A program made the position numbers and the translations under genes. This document shows positions 53,652 to 64,000 of a stretch of 64,000 bases of DNA, one piece after another. Below the pieces are notes generated by a model. The model was not told the DNA's origin, searched no databases, and saw nothing but the letters and a program-made list of their open reading frames with translations. Numbering within the stretch: position 1 is the stretch's first letter; every line of letters starts with the position of its first letter. This DNA comes from Cucumis sativus (Eukaryota; Streptophyta; Magnoliopsida; Cucurbitales; Cucurbitaceae), in contig NC_026658.2 in assembly GCF_000004075.3 (NCBI RefSeq), positions 26,028,075 to 26,092,074 of the forward strand, given 5' to 3'.

Positions 53652-54294
53652 CCTGAAAAGCTCGTGAAGGCTTCCCCGGTCCGGTTGCGTATTGTAAATG
53701 CGTTTTAATAATGGCGATCGAGAGGTGTAGTTTGTTTATTCGTGTAATTTGGTTCGTTTTCTTTACTCGATTAACGCGTTTCTTATGGATCTATGAATGA
53801 TTGAAACAGTTATTTCTAAGAGATTGAGTATACAACTTAACCTAAATTAATATGTAAAATTAGGAGAAAACGAATTCATTTGATGATTTTTGAAACATAT
53901 AACGTATGATATTTATTAATATATGAACTCAATTACGTGACGCGCTAACTCCCAAACTACCTAAAGCATCTAATTAAACCAACCAACCAATCTCATTCCC
54001 AACTCTTACGTTTTCCATTTTTTTCCATTTTCCTTTTTGAAAGTTAATTAACTTTTTTTTTTCTAAACAAAAACATTTGCACTTCTTAATTAAAATTAAG
54101 TTTCATATATAATTCAATGGCTGTGTAATAATAAGTACTTTTTCATAAAGTAATTGTGTAGTAGTCCGGTGGAAAATTCGATCTATATTGAACCACTTCT
54201 GTTGCAAAAAAGCTTTGTATATCATTGTGTCCAAAATATCTAAACTATACATTGATTTTCAAGCTTATGACCCATTTTCAAGTCCTTATAAGTA
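53652..54294. other. convergent intergenic gap
   Basis: Holds the 3' untranslated regions of the seed-maturation-like gene (left) and the DUF7796 gene (right). Nothing else seen. Confidence 0.6.
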
Positions 54295-56332
54295 TTAATT
54301 TCTAAACCCCAACTTACAAATATTCTCCCCATTTGGAGAATCCCAAATCCCACTTCGTCTTTTCATTTCGTTAAAACCTTCAACACATTCACTCATCTTC
54401 ATCTTCTGAATTTTCCAACTCAAATCCCCCATTTCTTCACCAACCATTTCCTCGTATACTTTCTCCCATTCCATTTCCCATTCTCCACTCGCATTGCACA
54501 GTCCCATTGTCCCATTTTCCCAATTCGTCCAACTCCATCCTTTCTCTAACCAACCCATCACCCTCTCCACACACTCTCCCTCACACGCCACCCTGCACGG
54601 CCTACACTTCGTCCCACTCAGCGGCCCTCTGCTCGACATCGCCGCCACCGGTACCCCAAACCTCCCCGGTGGAAATTCATACTGCCTCTCCGTCACTATA
54701 CAAAACGGCAAACGCATTGTTACCAACGGTACCCCCATGGTGGTCAACTGGGCCTTGAAGGCAGTTTCCGAGTTCAGTTCACGGAATCCTGCGGCATCCA
54801 GATAGGGAATAAGACCAAGGCGCGAAAGAGCGACGGTGGAGGTGTTGAGGTCTCCAACGCCGAAACGGTCGTTGAGTCCGCCGTAGGAGGATCCCGACGG
54901 CACTACGTATTGGCCGGAGAGGAAGCTATCAGGCCGGAGTGGGGTGTTCCAGTACCCGTCGACACGTGTCCGCACAACCCAGTCGTAGGTGAAGTTGTTG
55001 AGTTGTTGGTACGTTTGGATCATCGTAAGGCAACCTTCCACCAATTGAAAATACTTCAAAAGCCCCTGCAGGATAACGCATCCATTAATATATCGAACGG
55101 GCAAAATCGTAATTTAACATACAACACCTATCCTTGACGGACACGTGTCACAAAGTGAGAACATCCGAAATATGTAATTATCACACTCCCCTAAACCATA
55201 CTTTTTCTAGAAATGTTCACAACCCCTATAATCATAGGTGGCAATGGCATAACATTCCTTTTATTAACCCACGAAATGATTCCTTCAAATCTTCAATTTA
55301 GAAATTAAATCTTTCTAAATTATTAAAATTTGGTAACACATTAAACTTAAAACTTCAATTATATGTTAGTATATATATTCTTTTGTTTGATCTTAATTTA
55401 CTTTCACCAAAATCATATAAAGCTAAGAAACTAAAAAAAAAAAAAAACGCTCTAAATCAATCAATCAGAAGGACTAAGATATGAAACATTGAAATTTAGC
55501 TAAGTTGTCAATTCAAATTAAATCTAGGTTTAATCAATAATACGATGTTATTAGTGTTGTAAAAAAAATTGATGAAGAAAGAAAAGGAAATAATTAAAAG
55601 GGAAGCAAAAAAGTGTAGGCTTATAAAAGAAGCAAAAGAGAAGGGAGTTTTTAATGTGAAAAAAGGGAGAAGGGTTGGGATACAAAAGGGCCCTTCTTCT
55701 TCCATCCAAACAGCTACCTAATCAAAGAACGTTTCAACTAAAATTCTGAAATAATAAAATTCAATATTGAAAAGTATATATAGTTTTGATAGTTATAAGA
55801 CGGAATAAACCTGGATGCCGTTGGGCGAGTTCTTCGCCGTAAGAACTCGGAGTTGCGACTCAGTCTCCGGAATCGGTTTCGGCTCAAAGATTCTCACGGC
55901 CGCGATTTTCGGCGCATTTTTCAAGTACGATAACTTGAACGTGTTCTCATCAACCGGACTATGCAAAAACAAGTCCGCATTCGGATACTCCTTAAGAATC
56001 TTCTCCATAATCGACGGTCCAGTAACCTCAAACCTCCTCGCTCCTCCGACTAAACACACAGCCATTTTCGATTTCTGCAACTGAATCTTTCTCTTAGCCT
56101 CGGGCGGAATCCCTTCCGAAGAATCACGAATACTCGGAAGATAATTCGAATCGAGAGGGTGTTGAAAGGCAGTGCCGATGATGAAGGATTGGAGCGGCGC
56201 GAGAGTGGAAAAGGGAATGTCGGAGAGAGTGGAAGCGGAGAAAAAGAGGATGAGAGAGAGGGAAGTTAGGATGAGGAAGAGGAGACGGCAATCGGTGACA
56301 TCGGTAAGAGATGATCTTCGAAAGGCGGCCAT
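54295..56332 (-). CDS. DUF7796 type II membrane protein, glycosyltransferase-like
   Basis: Two exons, 56332-55811 (174 codons) and 55065-54295 (256 codons and stop), giving 430 residues. A short cytoplasmic start is followed by one signal-anchor helix (about 17-34), as in Golgi type II proteins. The conserved core begins at about 90 with MAVCLVGGARRFE, then FEPKPIPETESQLRVL, DWVVRTRVDGYW and YGGLNDRFGVGD. Cys pairs (CRPCRVACEGEC) lie in the C-terminal part. The order of motifs recalls a nucleotide-sugar glycosyltransferase fold, but no activity is established to my knowledge. The frame is intact across a 745-base intron. Confidence 0.8.
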
Positions 56333-56479
56333 TATTGTTTAAGGGTATTGAGAAGATGAATGGCGGAAGAGGAGGAGGGAGAAGAGAATATGAAGAAGAA
56401 GAAGATGAAGGAATTTAGTGAAACTGAAATAAGCGTTTCCATTAGAAAGGAGAATCGGTTAGGTTAGGCATTGGAAGAA

Positions 56480-59400
56480 TATGAATGGAAAAAATGGGGT
56501 CCGACTCCGACCTTTTTGGCGTGATAAAAACGTACCCATAATTGTCTCATTATCATTCCTTATTATGTAGACTTAATTAATTTCTATCACATTAATTAAT
56601 TATGATTATATTTTAATTCTTTGATTTATTAATCACTTCAAAAAAATCTAAGATTAATAAAATATTACATTCTCTCATAAATTTTGTTACATAATTTTTA
56701 TTTGTTTAGAAGCTAAGTAATTGCATATAGAGTTTTGTTACCAATTTGATATATACTTTAGTTAATAGGTATAAACTACCAACCTAAATACCACAATTGT
56801 TATTGTTAGAGCCCAAATGAAAAGTTAGTATAAAGTTAATTAGGTCATGTTTGTTAGTTAGTTTTAATAGAATTCTCTCTTTTTAGTTATTTTTCTACAA
56901 ATATCTTACTTTCTTCTTCTCCCAAATAAACTAAAAAAATTTATTACGATAAGAAGTACTTTCTTAACGCAATATATCACTAACGTAATTGAGATATTAT
57001 ATTTAACTTTAAAATGTTTCAAAGCACAACATATTGTATTTTTCTACTTTTTTTTTTTTGTCAAATCTCTCGAAACTATAAAATTTTGGTTGAGTTCTTT
57101 GTTATTTATGATTCATTAAGTCTCTTTGTTTCTTTTAATTAAAAGATATTAATTTTAGTATCATGCCCATAATCAATTAAGACATATAATATGTGAAAAA
57201 TCAAGATCAAATCCAACCTCGACCTTACATGTTTTAGAGTATATATGAAATAAAACAAATTCATGTCTTACTTTATACCATCCAATCCAATCCATTATAT
57301 AAAAATATATTTTATGTATAGCAAAATTTTAAAAATATTTTTTAAATAGTTATAATATTTTATTATTTTTAAAAATGAATCGAAAACATAAAATGCATTA
57401 CAAATATTACCGACTTTAATAGTGCCTAATTGGCCATTTTCTTAATTAAGTTTGGGTAATGCCTTTGATATCAACTATGGTTCAACAACCTAATCTACAT
57501 TTCAACAAAATAATTTTCAATTAATTAAAATTCAAAGTTTTAGTTTATTAAACCTATTGAATAATTAAAAAGTGTTATTCGTTTTTTTCATTTTGCCGAT
57601 ACAATATATTTTAGTGTATCATGTGTATATTAATAACGTATAGAAAATATAGTGTGTATCGAGTAATGAAAAGTGGGTGATAGAGTAACCTTTTGTTATT
57701 GCAATTGTAAATTATTAAAAATAGAAAGTAAAAGCTTTGGGAATTTTATGGTTTGAAAGACACAAACACGCAAAATGGAATTTTTATCATAATATGATAA
57801 TAATAAACCGTTAAATTGAAATAGAACGAAATGAATAATTATTGTGTTTTTCTCCGTCACTTTATTTGAATATATTTGCCTTTTTTTTTCTTCTTTTAAT
57901 TATTTTGAGAAAGACAAGAGCAGGCTTTGTTTTTAAATAACCCTTTCTTCTAAAGATAATTACTATGAAAAATTCTGTCTTTACTTTATATTTAGTTATT
58001 ATTTTTCTAAACTCTTTTTTGTCTCTACTTTTAAAAACCACCGGCAATTTGATCAGGAGTAAGAAAACACGTACCGTTTTCATATTTTAATATTAATTTT
58101 AAGATGTCACGTTACACTATATATTAAATAATACTTTATTTTAATTTAATTCTAATTCTGTTGTAACGGTTGTACTCACTCTAAAATCAGTTTTTATTTT
58201 AAATATCAATAATTTTCTTTTTCTAAATATTAATATTTAGAAAAAAAATTAGAATAAAGTTCGAAAAAGGTATTATTCCTTTCTTTTTTTGCAATTTTTA
58301 AATTTATGTTTATATTACAAAAAATTTATGTGAAAATTGTCAATATTTTCTTTATTGCTATAAATAGAGTGAATATTTAGTAAAATGTTGGGATATTTTT
58401 TTAAAATATTTTTCAGTGTGTTTATTATATAGTGTCCGATGCTGTTATATAAAATTTTAGTATCAGCAATCTAGTGAGTATTTTTTAAATAGCAAAATCT
58501 ATTCTAACTTTTTTTGGGTAGCTTTTTTGACAATTCTCCTTAAAACAACGTGCTATTAACTAATTAGAAGATGCATGCATTTTTAAATTATTAAAATTGA
58601 GTTAAGGGAATTAAATGTTTGAATTCCCATTGATTAATGAAGTGATTAATGAGGGTTATGAGTTCATTTAGTTTTTAGAAATTGGTGTGTTTTTTTTCCC
58701 TTCGTTATATTTGGAATTCACCATCTAACTTTTATGGTTGGATTTAAGATGTATTTAATTATTTAGCTAAACATTTTAAAATGCTTAATTTAATGAATTG
58801 AACATCTCAAAATATAAACCAAATATCAATTGAACATCTAATTTTTAATTAGGACTAATAAATTGTTTTGCTAGACTTAATAGGAGGTCAAAGTTAATGG
58901 GGTTTTGATTCTTATTGCCAAACAATCAATGAAATTCAGTCTTGGAGGCTTTTCAAATTAGATTAATTTAGTAAAATACAACATCATTTTCGTTACTTGG
59001 CTGTTAATTATTGACTGAATTCGGCATAATTTTCTTCACAAAAGAATAGTTAAAAAGAAAAAGAAAAAAACCCATTTACAATTATTTGTAATCTCAAATT
59101 TTAGTATGTCTATGAAAATTTTGAAAACTGCATGGAAAAAAGATATTCCCATCTACCAGAAAGTTAAGTATATCTTTTTGTTCTAATAATTAACCAATAG
59201 ATAGTTTTATATTCTTTCCAAAAAAGGAAAAATTAAGTAGAGAAAGAAAATCTTAAATAAACTTAATGGCATTATTATACGATTGATTCAACTGTATAGA
59301 CTATAGAGGCGAAATTAGAGGCGAAATCAAACTAAAACTTGTAAAATTCTACAATTAAGAGCAAACCTAACTCTTTTGACCAAATTTGGCATGTTTGATT

Positions 59401-59790
59401 AGTACAAAAGAAATGTAGTAAGAAGAGAGAAGGCCTTATTATTTACAAATTTTGAGAAAACCCTTTACATAATCTTTAAATAAAACCAAATTGTTAAAAT
59501 AAATAGATAAACTAAAAAGAAGTATTTAACTAAAAATTAAGCAATGAAAGTTGGGAGGGAGAGAGAGGTCTAATCTTGAGATATTATTAATAGACGAAAG
59601 TTGAAATAAATAGAAAATCCACAACAACACATCAATGATGACACCAGAAGAGAAGAGAAGAGAAGAGAAGAGAGGCAAACACTATTTTCTGGAAAAGGCT
59701 CTAATCAATCTCTATAGAAATAAATAAAAATTCACGCAAAATCTAATTACCACACTCAATAAAATGTACAGGCAAGGTTTTTAAGGCCCT
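56480..59790. other. AT-rich intergenic region
   Basis: No protein gene seen on either strand. It may contain further exons of the candidate transcript starting at 60030. A five-base AAGAG repeat lies at 59645-59672. Confidence 0.5.
59645..59672. repeat. AAGAG pentanucleotide repeat
   Basis: About five to six tandem units of GAAGA. Confidence 0.9.
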
Positions 59791-59793
59791 TAC

Positions 59794-60030
59794 CTCGGAG
59801 GAATTTGACAACAGCAACGGCATTGCTTTGATTTTTTTTTTTTTTGTTTTTGCAAGCTCTCCTCCTCCTTGAGCTCTCCTCCCTCTCTTCCACACCACTA
59901 CTTCGTTGAGGTACTCGAATTGTTGATGCAATATCTGACTGTTGAAAACCGCGGCCGAAAAGAACGTGTTATGGTTGTTCAAAACATGGGAAGGAGAGGG
60001 AGAGGGAGAGGGAGAGGGAGAGGGAGACGT
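59794..60030 (-). other. candidate first exon of an unrecognised transcript
   Basis: On the minus strand a TATA box (TATATAA, 60065-60059) is followed at normal distance by a pyrimidine-rich leader, then an ATG at 59823 opening ten codons (MPLLLSNSSE) that end exactly at a strong donor, GAG before GTAAGG, at 59794/59793. I find no convincing second exon in the window. It could be the 5' end of a small gene or of a non-coding RNA. The transcription start is inferred from the TATA spacing. Confidence 0.3.
59992..60028. repeat. GGGAGA hexanucleotide repeat
   Basis: About six GGGAGA units on the plus strand. G-rich enough to form a G-quadruplex; on the minus strand it gives the CT-rich leader of the candidate exon. 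Confidence 0.9.
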
Positions 60031-60058
60031 TTTCTTTCTTGGCTCTGGATGGGGGGTG

Positions 60059-60065
60059 TTATATA
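60059..60065 (-). promoter_or_regulatory. TATA box of the candidate transcript
   Basis: TATATAA on the minus strand about 30 bases before the pyrimidine-rich leader. A clean consensus match; function is inferred. Confidence 0.35.
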
Positions 60066-60255
60066 CAGGATGACACACATGCACACACCAAAATCTGACC
60101 GGGTTTGTCTCGTTTGAATGAAAAATGACCTGTGGGGATCTATCTAACTCTCAAATTCTCATTTTGTTTCCAGTTTGGGTGTGCAAAGTTTGCTAGTGAA
60201 AGTAGGGTTAATAAAGTACCAACATGGGTAAGGATCAGTATTGTAGAGGTTTTGT

Positions 60256-63200
60256 TTAGTCGGAGAGCATCTCTTCCAATTCGGGCTCCTCAGAGTTAAT
60301 TGCATCATACTCCAAATTTGTTGCATTCAATGGACCTTTATCTTGGAAGTCAACTTGATCCTCCTCTTCCTCTGAGTCTGGCCATTCTGGCTCGTAATCA
60401 TTGTTTTGGTCGTCTACCGTTGAAGGCTCATCTCTCCTTGATGTTAGATCACTCTTGCCATATTTTCTAGGTCCCGAATCAGACTTTACATGAGGCTTGG
60501 CAACTTCACATATACAAGGCGATGGGTTTTCGTGAAATTCACCCCTGCCTGGCCTCACCTCATTCGGCTCCCCCATGAAGCCTCTCTGATAAGTTCTAAC
60601 CCTGGACGAAAATGCTCCCCATGTCATGTTGGGTCTGTTCAAGAACAACCTATAGAGTTTCTTGGCATTTGGACGAATGGTAGGCTTGTGTCCGAAGTAT
60701 CTTCTGAAATGTAATTCAAATTTTAGAAAATTAATCATCTGATCAGATAAATGTTTTAAAAATTTGTTTGGGGGAGGGGGGGATTCCGCACCTTCTTCCA
60801 GCCAATATTCTTGCCATATTGCCATTATTGTTGGTGACAAATACATCACTCTCATCGCAGACAATGAAATCAAGTGCAGCCATACGAGAAGAATATGAAG
60901 AAAATTTGTCCAATTCCGCCTTGGAAGCTATGGTCTCTTTTGAATGGAAATTAGGAAAGAGGGCTTTCAAAGGGGCTAGTGTCTCTTCCCCTCCATATAC
61001 TTCACCAGATGCCACATAGATATGAACATCCTGCCCATATCCGAGTGCTCTCAGCATCAAACCAACCTCTTCTGGAGTCAGTGGACATTTTCCATGCCTC
61101 CTTTCTTTATCAGGGTTGTTTACTTGCTGAAATAAATTTAAATCAGTTTTATACAACAGATCATACAAGGCATTACTAGTTGTCATCTAATAGTAAAACT
61201 TAGAAATTAGACTCATCTTAATATCAGAATGTATAGATATTTGAAACAAATTTTTGCTAACACATGAATTCTATAGAAGATCCGGCCCAATATTGCTATG
61301 CTATGTACTACATTCCCCAGACAAAGGTTAATTATGCCCCTCATAACTATTCAAACACAAAAGCCATTGGGCCGGTCAATTTCATTTCACAACAATTGAC
61401 TTGCAAATGTTGGTGAGAAGTATTAGATTTTTCTGTAATAAATCAAATCAAACAAATGGATTCACATAATTAAAACTAAGACTCCTTACATGTAATGTTT
61501 TCCATCGCCTTCGGATAGCTCCAAGTTCCCTCCTTTCCTTTTCACCTCCACCATAATAGCAACCTGAGAATGCTAGCATATCTGGTTCATACCTATGGTA
61601 ACACACAAATGGCAGGATCAAAATCACAACTGATGTCCAATTCTGCAATAAGCTTCGGTAGGCATTACATGGCATGTAATCAAGAGTAAACAAATTGTTA
61701 TTCCACAATATCATGAACGCTATAATTTAGAACCTTCACTCGGACAAGGAAATGTATTTGTTTAAAGAAATTGAAATTGAGTCTATATTTTGAGCTACAA
61801 GAGTATAAATAAATAAATTAAAAAAAGGCACATAAAGAACGTGAATATCTTCGTAAAATCAAATGTGTTTCTATGTGTGGAAATAGGAGCATAAACCGGT
61901 AGAAAAGATTTTTGTATTCCATTTCATGAAAGCAATTTCGGATGAATTATTGAAATTTGCAGTCCATTTAGTAAATAAATCATTTGAACAACACATCTGC
62001 AGAACAACTGTACGCTATAATAACTAACCAGTAAACAGAAATGGAAAGCAATTAATTGACAATTTAGGACCAAGTGCTTATCATCACATACCTGAGGTGC
62101 AAAGCAATGTAATGATTGCTTTTTGCTCGCATTCGATTGACCAATTTTTCACCCATTTTCTGTATTGGGTCAGTGAATTTCAAAGCATGGTAGTTAACTC
62201 TACATCTCAGTTTCTGCAAATCTGTCTCCAACTTGTTTGCTAGTCTATAATCGAACTTGGAGAGCTGAATAGCCTGACACATTATGAATACTTCTGAGTA
62301 CAAATTAAGAATTAATGGTAACTTGAGACAAAGAAGAAGTACAAATATAAGCAGTGTCAGACCATTGTACAAAGTTTCTAATAAAGTCACGTTTATGTAA
62401 TCAAATGGGTTGAAGAGAACGGAGAACTTACATGCCTTTTCAAAAGAACAGGTAATACACGGTTCTGATAACATCTTTCACTACACTTCCTGGGGACACG
62501 CATTGAGTGTGTATTCCATGTTTTCCCTCCCCTCTTTGGCAGCTGATGAATGATTTTCACATCTTTTGACAGGAATGATACAAACCAATCAACATCGAAG
62601 ATCTCTGAAAAGTTACTGTTGAGAAATAACAAACACAATTCTGTGATATAACAAGGACAGCTAAAAGCAGAAGTTACTTTTATTCCATAAAACGTAACAA
62701 ACCTGGAATCCCTCCAAAAGGACTTCTGATCAAGCTTAGGCACAACAAGCGTAGCATTTAATATGCGTGCTGCAACAACGGCATCTGTTATCTGCCATTA
62801 GGAGCTTTAGTCAGCTTGAAAATAGCTATAGAAGTAAAGAAATCAGCTAAATTTAAGCAACTAAAGAGTGGACAACAACACAATTATCAGAGAGAGCATT
62901 TAACAGATGGGTATGCGTTAATGCCATGGAAATCATACACAACTAATACATTAACAGCCTACATAGCCTGCGGATACTCTATACAACATAAACTACTTAC
63001 AAAAAATCCAATTCGAACGCATTTTTGCTGTCAACATTTATATAACGTTCGGTTTCATTAGGATTCTACCAATAAATCTTTAAGCCTTAATGAGAATGGC
63101 AAACCAATAAATAAACATCAACAAGAATAATTCGAGCCCATGACATTACCCCAGTTCTTTGTTGATTTAAACCTCCACTAGTTGCAATCAGCAAGTAACG

Positions 63201-64000
63201 GTTCGGATGTGTAATAGCATTAGCTTCTGCAGCAATTTGGCAAAATATTAGCTCTGATTCTCAGCAAAAAAAAAAAAAAACTTAAAAACCATACAAGATG
63301 CGAGCTCACTACATCCGAGTTTAACATGAAAGCATTCCTCTTTTTTTTTTTTTTTTTTTGCATTTAATAAAAAACGGAAACAACAGTATTTAAGAATATT
63401 AGTCTAGGGATCTAATTCATCTCAAATCGTCAGAAGAAGATACAGTGATTATTTAATTTCTTCCAATTACTAAACAACAGATAACTTCTGAATACAACAT
63501 ACTCAGAAACTTGTTGCTAGCATTACTACATCCAGAGTAGAACTTCGCATTTCTAGAAGTCCAAAGATCACGACCGGATCTCGCTCCATTGCGCTGGTTA
63601 CAGAAGCAAGAAAATCACATCAACGAAACAAAGATCTGTCAGCTCCAGCATCAACTAAGAAAAACAGTAAAAAAAAAAAAAAAAAACACTGAAGTAACAA
63701 ATTCAAGAAAACCCTAACCGGAACACGAAAATGCGAAACACCAATCGCCACGTCGGAGGCAGCATTGAACTGAACCTATCCCATGAAAAGCAATTAAAAC
63801 AAAAAAATAAATAATGAATAAAAAAACACACGAAACAGAAAGTGAGAGGAAACAAATACCGGAGGAATGAGGCGGTGATGATGGGAATCATTAGGAGAAG
63901 GAGCCAGAAAAGAAAGAAGTGCAAAGAATAGAAGGAGACCGGCAGAAATGGCGGAAATGAATGGGATCAAGAATCTAAAACGATGATAATAGTGGTTACG
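60256..64000 (-). CDS. O-fucosyltransferase-family protein (start lies beyond right edge)
   Basis: Ten exons in the window: 64000-63860, 63775-63719, 63593-63503, 63226-63150, 62791-62703, 62615-62432, 62273-62092, 61592-61490, 61126-60792, 60703-60256, all joined in frame to 568 codons plus stop. The first visible exon has a signal-anchor helix (FLIPFISAISAGLLLFF), as in Golgi type II proteins. Family motifs follow: GGLNQQRTG, LDQKSFWRD, IALHLRYEPDMLAFSGC, and GRRRYFGHKPTIRP near the acceptor-binding end. Plant members of this GT106-like/DUF246 group include pectin and arabinogalactan glycosyltransferases and SPINDLY-unrelated fucosyltransferases; the sugar acceptor here is not known. The last 100 residues form an acidic tail (SEEEEDQ, EEPELEEMLSD). 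The N-terminal few residues are off the window. Confidence 0.9.

Noticed and set aside
59743-60084. Minus-strand 113-codon frame with a Ser-Pro repeat
   Set aside because: The repeat is the translated GGGAGA satellite and the frame runs through a likely promoter, leader and intron donor; only the short ATG at 59823 is considered.

Overview
The window is nuclear DNA of a eudicot plant. Most genes are split by GT-AG introns, intergenic DNA is very AT-rich with simple repeats and small transposon relics, and the gene set is typical of plants (thylakoid FtsH, brassinosteroid-signalling kinase, SKU5-like protein, 4CL-like ligase, DUF241, DUF7796). Several AT-rich relic motifs resemble repeats I associate with cucurbits, so a cucurbit is my best guess, but this is inference only. 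I found no reverse transcriptase, integrase, capsid or envelope remnant, and no CRISPR or prokaryotic element.

Layout. 1-3.0 kb: 5' half of a PUS10 pseudouridine synthase gene (minus), leaving the window on the left. 4.2-8.9 kb: an eight-exon SKU5-similar (multicopper-oxidase-like) gene (minus). 12.1-12.4 kb: a one-exon gene for a 108-residue membrane protein (minus). 13.9-14.8 kb: a short, open paralog of the next gene. 16.7-24.8 kb: a 17-exon ubiquitin-like/BAG6-type gene (minus). 26.6-29.4 kb: a 4CL-like acyl-CoA synthetase ending in the peroxisomal signal SKL (minus). 31.3-32.3 kb: a complex I NDUFB2-type subunit (plus). 33.8 kb: tRNA-Lys(CTT) (minus). 34.4-37.2 kb: type-A chloroplast FtsH protease (plus), convergent with a BSK pseudokinase gene at 37.4-40.7 kb (minus). 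45.3-46.2 kb: an intronless DUF241 gene (minus). 53.3-53.7 kb: a small hydrophilic seed-maturation-like gene with an ABRE-rich promoter (plus). 54.3-56.3 kb: a DUF7796 Golgi-type membrane protein (minus). 59.8-60.0 kb: a candidate first exon with a TATA box (minus). 60.3-64.0 kb: an O-fucosyltransferase-family gene (minus), leaving the window on the right.

The genes do not form a pathway or operon; each is an independent transcription unit. The most unusual structure is the tandem BAG6-like pair. The left copy keeps only the counterparts of parental exons 7, 8, 9, 16 and 17, with the same phases and (for the last four) identical exon lengths, and it reads open for 182 codons without the ubiquitin-like domain. 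Exon boundaries given here were worked out by hand from splice consensus and frame continuity, so a few may be off by a small shift.
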